NCBI GenBank assembly: GCA_949298005.1
Contig: CASFUN010000038.1
Location: forward strand, 1-16,616
Direction: 5' to 3'
DNA length: 16,616 bases
DNA from: an uncultured Alphaproteobacteria bacterium
GTDB taxonomy: Bacteria; Pseudomonadota; Alphaproteobacteria; Rickettsiales; UBA1997
Every line of letters starts with the position of its first letter. Position 1 is the stretch's first letter. This document shows positions 7,021 to 14,541 of this stretch, piece after piece. The notes under the pieces are model-generated. The model ran no database searches. It had not been told where the DNA came from and worked only from the letters and a program-made list of their open reading frames with translations. Both the position numbers and the translations under genes were made by a program.

Positions 7021-8643
7021 TTAGTCTAATTCAAGCATGCCATTGTAAAGCTGATAGTATCTGCCTTTGTTTTTTAGCAATTCTTCATAATTACCGGATT
7101 CTACAATCTCACCCTTTTCTAGAACAATTATCTTATCAGCGTTCCTTACCGTAGAAAGCCTATGTGCTATAACAAATACAGTTTTGTTTTCAAATAAGGT
7201 ATCTAATACATCATCTATAAGTCTTTCGATTCTAGTATCAACAGAAGAGGTAACTTCATCAAAAATCAATATAGGCCTATCAGCAACAACAGCTCTAGTT
7301 ATTGCCAACAATTGTCTTTCACCTTGAGACAAATTACCAGCATCAGACTTTAAATTTGTCATATATCCATCTTTGAGATGTTTTATAAAATGATCTACTT
7401 TTGTTATTTTCGCAACTCTCATAACTTCTTCATCAGATACATCTAATTTACCATATTTTATATTATCTATTATACTTCCATTAAACATATGTACGTCTTG
7501 TAAAACAACAGAAGTTAACTTTCTTAGATCTTTTTTCTTAATGTCATTAATATTTATATTATCAATAGTAATCGTAACTGAGTTAATATCATAAAACCTC
7601 ATAATTAAATTGATTATAGTTGTTTTACCAGCTCCAGTAGAACCAACAAAAGCTATTTTTTGTCCAAAATTAATATCAAAATTTATATTACTCAAAATAT
7701 TATCACTATTATTATAGCTGAAGCAAACATTATTAAATTTAACATTTCCTTTGAGATTAGTAACTTGGTTATTTCTGTATATTTTTCCATTGTTAATTAA
7801 TATGTCTCCATCATCAACATCAATATCCATATCTAAAATACTAAATAATCTATCAGCACCAGCAGCAGCTTTTAATATAATTGGAAACTGTTCCGAAAGT
7901 TCACTAATTGGGTTTACAAAAGCTTTTGTATATCTCAACAAAGCAAGAATAACACATAATAACATTTTATTATTCATTACTAACACTGATCCAAGAATCA
8001 AAACTAATATATAAGCAATATTACCTAAATTTGCCATAATAGGCATAAGCGTATTAGAATAAGTATTAGCTTTACTAGAAACACTATACAATTCTTTATT
8101 AAACTTTTTAAAATCCTCAAGAGTTTGTTTTTCCCAGCAAAACACCTTTACAACGGTTTGCCCATTTACCATTTCTTCTATAAAACCATTGATGGTGCCA
8201 ATATTTTTTTGTTGCTCACCAAATAACTTTTTACTAATTATACTGATACTTCTCGTTAAAAAAATCATTATACAAAATATACAAAACACTAGCATGGTTA
8301 GCTTAAAATTGTAATAAAACATGACAGAAATAATTCCAATTATATTGATAGAACAACAAATTAAACTAGCTAAACAGTCGCTTAGTATGAACTTCATAGC
8401 ATCTATATCATTTGTGTATAAACTCATTATGTCGCCCTTTTGTATCTCATCAAAAAATGATATTGGTAATTGCATCATTTTATTGAATAATTCATTTCTC
8501 ATTTTCTCTACTAACCTAGATTCTATAATCATCAATATAAAAGAATAAGCGTATCTGGCAATTATACTTATTATAAACACCAAGGAAAGCTTTAGAACTA
8601 TAAACTTAAAACCGTTATACAAATCAACGCCATTATTAGACAT
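7021..8643 (-). CDS. Larger fragment of the second ABC exporter gene
   Basis: This 540-residue open frame would contain TM2-TM6 and an intact NBD if translated from ATG 8643. That ATG overlaps the stop of the 60-residue leading frame. Walker A is at about residues 334-342, the LSQGERQ signature at about 438, Walker B IFDEVTSSVDT at about 458-468, and the H-switch at about 493. Without TM1 the fold would be incomplete, so function depends on the N-terminal piece being supplied separately or by frameshifting. Confidence 0.75.
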   Translation of the reverse strand: MSNNGVDLYNGFKFIVLKLSLVFIISIIARYAYSFILMIIESRLVEKMRNELFNKMMQLPISFFDEIQKGDIMSLYTNDIDAMKFILSDCLASLICCSINIIGIISVMFYYNFKLTMLVFCIFCIMIFLTRSISIISKKLFGEQQKNIGTINGFIEEMVNGQTVVKVFCWEKQTLEDFKKFNKELYSVSSKANTYSNTLMPIMANLGNIAYILVLILGSVLVMNNKMLLCVILALLRYTKAFVNPISELSEQFPIILKAAAGADRLFSILDMDIDVDDGDILINNGKIYRNNQVTNLKGNVKFNNVCFSYNNSDNILSNINFDINFGQKIAFVGSTGAGKTTIINLIMRFYDINSVTITIDNININDIKKKDLRKLTSVVLQDVHMFNGSIIDNIKYGKLDVSDEEVMRVAKITKVDHFIKHLKDGYMTNLKSDAGNLSQGERQLLAITRAVVADRPILIFDEVTSSVDTRIERLIDDVLDTLFENKTVFVIAHRLSTVRNADKIIVLEKGEIVESGNYEELLKNKGRYYQLYNGMLELD

Positions 8644-8818
8644 CGGTACTATTGTAATTATCTATTACTGTTTTAATCAAAACAGTTAATATTGTCATTG
8701 TTAAAGATGAAATAATCATACATATTATTCCAACCGTAAAAATAAATTTGTAATTAAGTACATAACTCATTACTTTTAATAAATTGTTTAAATTTACTTT
8801 TTTATTTTCATTAAGCAT
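8636..8818 (-). CDS. N-terminal fragment (TM1) of the second ABC exporter gene
   Basis: The 60-residue frame begins MLNENKKVNLNNLLKVMSYV and holds one membrane helix (about residues 25-52) ending in LIKTVIDNYN, the usual TM1-to-loop transition of ABC exporters. It starts 2 nt after the first exporter gene ends, so the two genes form one transcription unit. It stops at TAA 8638-8636, inside the overlap with the next frame. Confidence 0.6.
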   Translation of the reverse strand: MLNENKKVNLNNLLKVMSYVLNYKFIFTVGIICMIISSLTMTILTVLIKTVIDNYNSTDV

Positions 8819-8820
8819 TT

Positions 8821-10188
8821 TTAATCTATATTGTTTGATTGTAGTTCATAAATTTCTCGATAAATATTATTTTTGAGAAGTTCTTCATGCGTTTCAATAC
8901 CATTTATATTACCATCATCTAATACAATTATTCTGTCAGCTCCACTTAATGACGAAATTTTTTGTGAAATTATTATTTTAGTTGTATCTGGCAAATTCTC
9001 AGAAAGTGATTTTTTAATCTTTCTTTCGGTAACTGTATCAACTGCGCTTAATGAATCATCAAAAATTAATATCTTTGGCTTTATTAATATAGCTCTAGCT
9101 ATACACAAACGTTGTCTTTGACCACCAGAAACATTGACACCAGTTTGTCCTATTACTGTATCATATTTATCTTGAAAAGACATTATGAAATCATGTGCTT
9201 CAGCTATTTTACAGGCATTTATTATATCTTCTTCGCTAGCAAACTCATTACCCAATAAAAGATTTGATTTTATCGTACCAGAAAATAATAAACTGTTTTG
9301 TGGAACATAATTTACATTTTTTCTGAGAACATACAGCTTGTAATTCTTAATATTATTACCACCAATTATTAACTGACCACTATTAATATCATAGAAACGA
9401 ATCATTAATTTAGCTAAAGTACTCTTCCCTGTACCAGTACCGCCTATCAAACCAATAGTTTCACCAGTTTTTATCTTAAAATCTATTTTCTCTAAAACAT
9501 TGTCGGAATCACTGTAGCTAAAACATACATTTTTAAATTCTATAGAACCATCAAAAAAATCTATATTTTCTAATTTACTATCTGATATATCTATTTTTTC
9601 ATCTAATACTTCAGATATTCTTTCTATAGATGCACGTGATCTTATAATAATCATAAAAATAATTGAAACCATCATTAGAGATCCAATAACTTGAGTAGAA
9701 TATGTTATAAAACTAGACAACTCTCCAACAGTCATTTCATTATTAATTACCATAGAACCACCAAACCATAATATTAGTATTGTGCATGTGTACATTATAA
9801 ACTGTAATACTGGCATATTTAGCATCATTAATTTTTCAGCTGACACCTGCATATTTTTAGTTTTGACAACACTAAGAGCAAAATTTTTATTTGCATAATC
9901 TTCATTTACAAAAGATTTTATAGTCCGAATATTCATTATATTCTCTTGAGTCTCCATATTTAGATCGTCATAACAATTTATTAAAGCTGTAAATTTTGGA
10001 TAAGCAACCTTCATAATTAAATATCTAGCCAATAAAAGAGATGGTATAGCAAATAAAAATATTATTGATAATTTTGGTTTTGTAGTTACAGACATAACTA
10101 AAGCACCAAATAACATTATAGGAGCTCTAATAGATCCCCTAATTAGACCAAGAAAAGCATTCTTTATATTTATGATATCAGTAGTCAT
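8821..10188 (-). CDS. C-terminal fragment of the first ABC exporter gene
   Basis: This 455-residue frame runs from ATG 10188, seven codons after the in-frame stop. It contains the last four or so membrane helices and the full NBD: Walker A at about residues 250-258, signature VSGGQRQ at about 353-359, Walker B Asp-Asp at about 376, switch Gln at about 409. If reinitiation occurs it would make an N-truncated half-transporter lacking TM1 and TM2. Confidence 0.7.
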   Translation of the reverse strand: MTTDIINIKNAFLGLIRGSIRAPIMLFGALVMSVTTKPKLSIIFLFAIPSLLLARYLIMKVAYPKFTALINCYDDLNMETQENIMNIRTIKSFVNEDYANKNFALSVVKTKNMQVSAEKLMMLNMPVLQFIMYTCTILILWFGGSMVINNEMTVGELSSFITYSTQVIGSLMMVSIIFMIIIRSRASIERISEVLDEKIDISDSKLENIDFFDGSIEFKNVCFSYSDSDNVLEKIDFKIKTGETIGLIGGTGTGKSTLAKLMIRFYDINSGQLIIGGNNIKNYKLYVLRKNVNYVPQNSLLFSGTIKSNLLLGNEFASEEDIINACKIAEAHDFIMSFQDKYDTVIGQTGVNVSGGQRQRLCIARAILIKPKILIFDDSLSAVDTVTERKIKKSLSENLPDTTKIIISQKISSLSGADRIIVLDDGNINGIETHEELLKNNIYREIYELQSNNID

Positions 10189-10209
10189 TCTAGTTATTAA
10201 AGATGAAGT

Positions 10210-10548
10210 TTAATATTTATCAATATTTGTTTGTGAAAAACTTTCTACTGTAGTAAATATCTCTTGTCTCAAATTCTTTTCAAATCCAGAACTTGCAATA
10301 GATGAAAATTTTGCAGCCAGTAGTTTAAAAATTATAGCAAACAAAACGAGTAAAAACATTAATATTCCTACTTTTACTACATATCTTGATCCAAGAACTG
10401 AATTAACTCCATTATCAATAACTTTTGCCATGAAATATGGTAAAAGCACTTCAGCAAAAGTACTAGCCATTATTAAAAATGGAGTTATAATTGCATATAT
10501 TTTATATTCTCCTATACAATTAAAAATTCTTTTCATACTATTAAACAT
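10210..10548 (-). CDS. N-terminal fragment of the first ABC exporter gene
   Basis: The 112-residue frame starts MFNSMKRIFNCIGEYKIYAI and includes TM1 (about 17-40) with the family element MAKVIDNGVNS, and TM2 (about 58-80). It then ends at FSQTNIDKY before the premature TAA. It begins 60 nt downstream of the virB4-like stop codon. Confidence 0.6.
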   Translation of the reverse strand: MFNSMKRIFNCIGEYKIYAIITPFLIMASTFAEVLLPYFMAKVIDNGVNSVLGSRYVVKVGILMFLLVLFAIIFKLLAAKFSSIASSGFEKNLRQEIFTTVESFSQTNIDKY

Positions 10549-10608
10549 ACGTACATTATCATAATTATCACAATAATAATTTAATTATTTGATAAAATAT
10601 GTAAAGTT

Positions 10609-13137
10609 TTACTTAGCTACATTCTTATTAATATTTTGTTTTTCTTCTTCCCATTGTATTTGTCTTTTTTCCCTTTCATTAAGTTTCTCTTCAAATTTAG
10701 CTTTATTATAAAACTTTATCAATTCAAACATTATTGGTATCCATATACTTGGTTTGTCAGTTTTTGCTAATTCTTTAGCTTTATCCATAATGTTATAATG
10801 AAGATCATTACTTGATAATATATTTTGTTCATCTTCTTCTAAAAAATTAAAATCTATTGAAGATATAACTACACTATTTCCATGTCTTAACATAAAATTT
10901 CCTTTATCATCACGCATTACCGACAATACTCGAGATTCTTCTTCATTTATATCAAATATTTTTCTCTGGTATATAGTTGCCTTTACATTAGGTAGTAATA
11001 TCTGGGTTGGAAATATTTTTCGTACAGATAATTGTATAGAGCTATTTTCATAACTATCTGCTCCACTTGTAGTCATAACAACTATAATGTTTTTATCATA
11101 CAATTTCTTTAAAAACTTTGTTATCTGAGCACCAAAATAATTATTATCAAACAATAACCATCCCTCATCTATGGCTAGTATACAAGGTTCACCATCCGCT
11201 TTTGAAACTATATTATGAATAATATAGTCAAATATCACAATTTTTAATTCTTCATTATTAATAATCGTGTTAAGGTTAATACCGATTACATTTTTTTTAG
11301 ACAAATCAGTAGTTTTGTCTGTATTAAATATAAAACCATAATGTTTTAAATCTACCCATTTATTTAGACTGCTACATATATTTTCAAACTTTTCTTTTTT
11401 AGCTATTTCTAAAACATCCCCAATTTTTTTTATTTTGTCATAATTAGCAGTTATAATTTTTTTTAATTTACCTAATTCTTGCTCTAGTTTTGTACTACTC
11501 TCATCCATTTGGATTAAACCATCATCTCTTATCTTTATTATGTAAGAAAGCCAATTTAACGTGAATTCAAGATTTTCTTTAGTATGTTCTAACAAAAATG
11601 GATTTATACATAATTTACCTTCACCTTCTTTTTTAGTAACTAAATAGTATAATCCACCGAGACTATTTATAAAAATTTTTGACCTATTCGTATTATCAAT
11701 ATAAAATAATTTCTTAGCCTGTTTCATAGCCGAAATTATAAACATATTCATATACCTTGTCTTCTTTAAACCTTTAGGTCCAACAAATATTGTATTTCCA
11801 TTATCTTCCACATGAAAAGAAAAGAAATAGGGCGTATTCAATGTGCTACGAAGAACTATCATAGAGTCTCCCCAACGATTCCCTGTCAGTTTTCCAGTTG
11901 GGAAATTAAATAGTGACGTATAAGCACAAACATTAGAAACAGATATAGCATGTGCTCTTTTAATAAAATTAAAATTTGCTGGCAATTGGCTCCAAAATAA
12001 AGTTGGCATAAACATCTCTTCTCTAACCGCAACTAGTCCTAATTTACCTAGTACATTAAATAATTTATCCAATTTTTTATTTAAATCTTCTTTATCTTCA
12101 GACTTTACTTGTATTAAAACCTGACTCGCGCATATCCTTGAATCTTCTCCTTTTTCTTTTGGTAACATTGAACCAATTTCTGATATATCAGCCATATCTT
12201 GCTCTTCTTCCATTGAAATAATTTCAAAATACTCCATCATTTGGTCGTTAACAGGTTTTGAATCAACAAAACTAATCATTTGAGTTATAACCATCTCTTG
12301 ATCTAACTGAATAAGTTTATCCAATTGTGATAATGACAACATACTTCCATACTTTAAAGAAACCAGAGCAGAATATTTAGATGTAGTTTTATTATAAACC
12401 TGTATTGTACTTTTACCAAAAACTATTTTTTTCCTTAGTAAAGCTTCAGATAATTCATTAACTGGTAATTTTATTTCATCCCTGTCACCATTAATAATAT
12501 TTGAAAAGAACTTCAGATGTTCTGAATAATATAATTCTCCTATTTTTTTGATACCAAGCAACTTAACTCCATAATCACTCAAATCGTTCATTATTGAATT
12601 AACAACTTTAGTTAATATTTTATTCATTTCAGAAAACTCTTTAAGTCTTGATTTTTTCAGTAGAGAAAAATTTATAGCCTTGATAATTTCGAAAGACTTT
12701 GATACTTTGTTCTCAGAAGGAGAAATTATTACTGTAATATAGATTTCGTTAGCAAATTGTTTATCCCAATTATAATGGCTGTTCCACTTATCAATAACCA
12801 TTTTAGAAGTATAGTCATTATACTCTTGATTTTTTGGTATCACATCTACTGGTTTTCTAACTGTCTGAAACCAAAAACTAAGATTATCATTAGTTGAGTT
12901 TTTAACAAAAGATTTGTTTAGAGCTTCCCTAAGGAGGTAAAAATTTGCGTTTCCTTTATTAGAAACAAACGATGGTATTTTTATAATTTGCAGAAGTTCG
13001 TTGTTTTGTGTTATGATAGTTTTTTCATTATAATAACAAGCATATGGTATTAAATCTGAATTAATACTGTTATTCCCTTTATAGCCATAGTTTTCTATAT
13101 CTAAATCGTTTAAAATGCTTTTCTCTATTTTTTCCAT
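10609..13137 (-). CDS. virB4: VirB4-family T4SS ATPase with degenerate P-loop
   Basis: VirB4 is the large inner-membrane-associated ATPase of vir-type secretion systems. The 842-residue protein has the full VirB4 layout. An N-terminal domain (about 1-400) holds the charged segment around MEEEQDMADI. FFSFHVEDNGNTIFVGPKG then leads into the motor domain, followed by IDNTNRSKIFINSLGGLYY, Walker B LAIDEGW (Asp657, Glu658), and the C-terminal MLRHGNSVVISSIDF. The Walker A motif should read GPTGSGKT/S but is GPKGLKKT (453-460, plus 11781-11758): the key Gly is Lys, while Lys459 and Thr460 remain. ATP binding is therefore doubtful. Rickettsiales carry two VirB4 copies, and I recall the second as divergent in its Walker motifs, so this is probably the second copy. 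A weak SD (AAAGGA) precedes ATG 13137. Confidence 0.85.
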   Translation of the reverse strand: MEKIEKSILNDLDIENYGYKGNNSINSDLIPYACYYNEKTIITQNNELLQIIKIPSFVSNKGNANFYLLREALNKSFVKNSTNDNLSFWFQTVRKPVDVIPKNQEYNDYTSKMVIDKWNSHYNWDKQFANEIYITVIISPSENKVSKSFEIIKAINFSLLKKSRLKEFSEMNKILTKVVNSIMNDLSDYGVKLLGIKKIGELYYSEHLKFFSNIINGDRDEIKLPVNELSEALLRKKIVFGKSTIQVYNKTTSKYSALVSLKYGSMLSLSQLDKLIQLDQEMVITQMISFVDSKPVNDQMMEYFEIISMEEEQDMADISEIGSMLPKEKGEDSRICASQVLIQVKSEDKEDLNKKLDKLFNVLGKLGLVAVREEMFMPTLFWSQLPANFNFIKRAHAISVSNVCAYTSLFNFPTGKLTGNRWGDSMIVLRSTLNTPYFFSFHVEDNGNTIFVGPKGLKKTRYMNMFIISAMKQAKKLFYIDNTNRSKIFINSLGGLYYLVTKKEGEGKLCINPFLLEHTKENLEFTLNWLSYIIKIRDDGLIQMDESSTKLEQELGKLKKIITANYDKIKKIGDVLEIAKKEKFENICSSLNKWVDLKHYGFIFNTDKTTDLSKKNVIGINLNTIINNEELKIVIFDYIIHNIVSKADGEPCILAIDEGWLLFDNNYFGAQITKFLKKLYDKNIIVVMTTSGADSYENSSIQLSVRKIFPTQILLPNVKATIYQRKIFDINEEESRVLSVMRDDKGNFMLRHGNSVVISSIDFNFLEEDEQNILSSNDLHYNIMDKAKELAKTDKPSIWIPIMFELIKFYNKAKFEEKLNEREKRQIQWEEEKQNINKNVAK

Positions 13138-13202
13138 CTTTTGAAGTAATCCTTTAGATTTTTAATAAAATAGATTGATTTTATTAATATAAATTATATT
13201 GT

Positions 13203-13231
13203 AACCCTGCGGGAAACTATACAGGTAGTTT
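13203..13231. promoter_or_regulatory. Structured element between divergent virB4 and the zapA unit
   Basis: This patch is richer in G and C than the flanks and can form competing hairpins. AAACTA (13214-13219) pairs with TAGTTT (13226-13231), or AAC/CCTG (13203-13209) pairs with CAGG/GTT (13222-13230) around a two-base bulge. CCC/GGG (13205-13213) is a third short option. TATAAC (13232-13237) and, on the other strand, TATAAT (13198-13193) flank it. It could be an operator or a leader structure. Confidence 0.3.
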
Positions 13232-13255
13232 TATAACAATCAATATTATTAGTTT

Positions 13256-13927
13256 ATGGAAGAATTAGAAGAATTTCTATCAGATAAAAGAAAATTGATT
13301 TTTGATTCATTGGATAGATTATCTAAGATTGCAAGTGATATAATAATTCAAAAAAACAACAAAATTCTAAAAATAAACAATGAAAAACATATACTAGACG
13401 AACAAATAAAAAATTTAGAAGGCGCAAGGATAATAGGAAAATTACCAAGCATTGGCGAATTAATTTCCATAAGAAAAAATAACAAACTATTTAAAAAATT
13501 ACTTAAAAAAGAATTAAAAATTAAAAAATTAAAAAGTGACATTATAAAAATAAAAGAAGAATCTGAAAGTAAAGATTTTATAGATACTAGGGAGATGACA
13601 GCTTTCAAGGTTATAGCAAGAGAGCTTGAGGAAAAAGAAAATATAGTAAGAAATAATAGTTTAACCATAGAAAAATTAGATAGAGAGAAGCAGTCATTAT
13701 TGCAAGAATTAGAAACCAGTAAAAGCAATGAAAACACATTAGAAAAAAAATTATTAAATTTAGAACATAGAAATCAAGAACTAGAAGACATTAATAACTA
13801 TCAGTTAAGTACAATAAAGACATTAACAAATGATTTAAAAATCAAAAATGAAAAAATTATAGAACTAAAAGAATATTTTTTACAAATACTTGACAGCTAT
13901 AATGATATTTTACAGAAGGTAAGCTAA
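13256..13927 (+). CDS. Coiled-coil protein encoded upstream of zapA
   Basis: I do not recognise a named family. The 223-residue protein is almost wholly charged alpha-helix: a first segment (about 1-57), a short break with Gly and Pro (GARIIGKLPSIGEL, about 56-69), a very basic stretch (RKNNKLFKKLLKKELKIKKLK), then a long coiled coil (about 110-205). It has no membrane segment or signal. In many alphaproteobacteria a short coiled-coil gene (DUF4164 type, about 90 residues) precedes zapA; this product holds the same position but is more than twice as long. It overlaps the zapA start by one base, so it probably serves the same process, cell division, perhaps as a ZapB-like partner. That role is inference from position and shape. 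Confidence 0.7.
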   Translation: MEELEEFLSDKRKLIFDSLDRLSKIASDIIIQKNNKILKINNEKHILDEQIKNLEGARIIGKLPSIGELISIRKNNKLFKKLLKKELKIKKLKSDIIKIKEESESKDFIDTREMTAFKVIARELEEKENIVRNNSLTIEKLDREKQSLLQELETSKSNENTLEKKLLNLEHRNQELEDINNYQLSTIKTLTNDLKIKNEKIIELKEYFLQILDSYNDILQKVS

Positions 13928-14373
13928 TGCAACAGATAGAACTTAGTATAGGAACAAATACGGCTTTTGTTAATTATAATGATGAAAATGAGAAAGAAAA
14001 TTTAATTTCCGCGTCAAAAGAATTAAATAAAGAATATAATAAGCTAATTATAAATCTTGGTAGAATTGATGAAACAGTATTACTTGTTTTTTTATTAATA
14101 AAAACAGAATCAAAGTTAAATAAAATAAATCATAAAAATTCGGATGAAATATTAGATAACATTCTAAAATCTATTAGTAAATGGATAAGTTCTGATAACA
14201 AAAAAATAAAAGATTTTCTAGTTTTAATAAATATTATTAAAAAAATAGAATTAGATAATAAGCTTATTTTAGACAATCAAGAAGAAGATGAATTTACAAA
14301 GTATTTAAACAATTTTATCAAAGACATTAAGGGTAAAATTGAAACTATTGAAAAAAACATTCTATTATCTTAA
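13927..14373 (+). CDS. zapA: Cell division protein ZapA
   Basis: ZapA binds and cross-links FtsZ filaments at midcell. The N-terminal half has the ZapA pattern: QIELSIGTNTAFVNYNDENEKENLISASKELNKEY (the beta hairpin and first helix, about 3-37). Next comes NLGRIDETVLLVFLLIKTESKL (about 43-64), matching the family's gDxrlLlmaaLllAdel helix. The remaining 80 residues are a long charged, coiled-coil-like tail, making it longer (148) than most ZapA (about 100-120). A clear SD (AGAAGG, 13914-13919) lies 7 nt before the ATG. The start overlaps the preceding coiled-coil gene by one base. The apparent 6S RNA follows, as in many proteobacteria. The identity rests on pattern plus context. Confidence 0.72.
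   Translation: MQQIELSIGTNTAFVNYNDENEKENLISASKELNKEYNKLIINLGRIDETVLLVFLLIKTESKLNKINHKNSDEILDNILKSISKWISSDNKKIKDFLVLINIIKKIELDNKLILDNQEEDEFTKYLNNFIKDIKGKIETIEKNILLS
14339..14368 (+). promoter_or_regulatory. Promoter of the 6S RNA, inside the end of zapA
   Basis: TTGAAA (14339-14344) and TATTAT (14363-14368) are 18 bases apart within the last codons of zapA. They place the transcription start near 14375, just before the first arm of the closing stem of the RNA. Confidence 0.5.
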
Positions 14374-14374
14374 T

Positions 14375-14541
14375 ATCCATCGTAGCACTATTTTATAGGA
14401 CAGGTTTTGTACGAATCCCAGGGACGCTTTTTGTTTTTCGTGGATCGCCTCTGTCGTAACATTTCGTTGGTATGATACCGTGGTTCACACCTAAATGTAC
14501 AAGGTCTTAGTGACGTCTTTCCATCCTATTTAACGGTGCTT
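14375..14541 (+). ncRNA. ssrS: 6S RNA
   Basis: 6S RNA mimics an open promoter and sequesters sigma70 RNA polymerase. The block is visibly richer in G and C than all flanking sequence, has no open frame, and lies immediately after zapA, the position of ssrS in many proteobacteria. It folds into one long interrupted rod. AGCACT (14384-14389) pairs with GGTGCT (14535-14540). ATAGGA (14395-14400) pairs with TCCTAT (14524-14529). AGGTTTTGTAC (14402-14412) pairs with GTACAAGGTCT (14497-14507), and GAATC (14413-14417) with GGTTC (14482-14486). The asymmetric gap 14508-14523 would form part of a bubble. The size of about 165 nt fits. The usual downstream gene fau (5-formyl-THF cyclo-ligase) is absent. 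I could not match conserved 6S primary motifs with certainty. Confidence 0.68.

Larger units (their letters stand above)
7021..8818 (-). pseudogene. Second half of a heterodimeric ABC exporter, frameshifted
   Basis: Two reading frames together make one ABC exporter half-transporter of about 600 residues. The first 60 residues (8636-8818) hold TM1 and end ...NYNSTDV-stop. The remainder (7021-8643) starts one frame over at ATG 8643 and carries TM2-TM6 plus the nucleotide-binding domain (NBD). Skipping one base near 8640 joins them as TDV-NNGVDLYNGFKF, which reads like a normal family member. The NBD is complete: GSTGAGKTT, LSQGERQ, IFDEVTSSVDT and the switch His in IAHRLSTVRNADK. This is the TM288/LmrD-type partner with a catalytic Glu and a non-canonical signature (LSQGE). 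The lesion may be real decay, a two-chain protein made by the overlapping ATG, or an assembly error. Confidence 0.7.
8821..10548 (-). pseudogene. First half of a heterodimeric ABC exporter, interrupted by an in-frame stop
   Basis: Reading from ATG 10548 in one frame gives about 574 codons of an ABC exporter interrupted only by TAA at 10212-10210. The text across it is NIDKY-stop-TSSLITRMTTDI. Relatives have a Ser or similar residue in NIDxFSTSSLxTRLTxD, so one substitution (TCA to TAA) explains the break. The NBD is intact: GGTGTGKST, VPQNSLLFSGTI, VSGGQRQRL. Walker B ends in Asp-Asp (IFDDSLSAVDT) and the switch residue is Gln (ISQKISSL). These two replacements are the signature of the degenerate-site subunit (TM287/LmrC type), so they are family traits, not damage. 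It would pair with the adjacent gene. It could be recently inactivated, read through, or a base-call error. Confidence 0.7.

Noticed and set aside
8636..8643. Programmed +1 frameshift site like that of prfB
   Set aside because: The junction is GTC-TAA without the CTT-TGA slip codon or an upstream SD-like stimulator, so mutation, reinitiation or error is more likely.
9051..9068. Walker B Asp in place of Glu as a sign of decay in the first ABC exporter gene
   Set aside because: This Asp and the switch Gln are standard in the degenerate-site subunit of heterodimeric exporters.
13348..13737. Antisense open frame of 129 codons opposite the coiled-coil gene
   Set aside because: Its Phe/Leu/Ser-rich sequence is what the complement of Lys/Glu/Asn codons yields; no start signal.
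14375..14541. SRP RNA, tmRNA or RNase P RNA as identity of the non-coding block
   Set aside because: No GGAAG/AGCA apical motif of SRP RNA, no tRNA-like end or tag frame of tmRNA, and it is too short and lacks the conserved P4 elements of RNase P RNA. Position after zapA favours 6S RNA.
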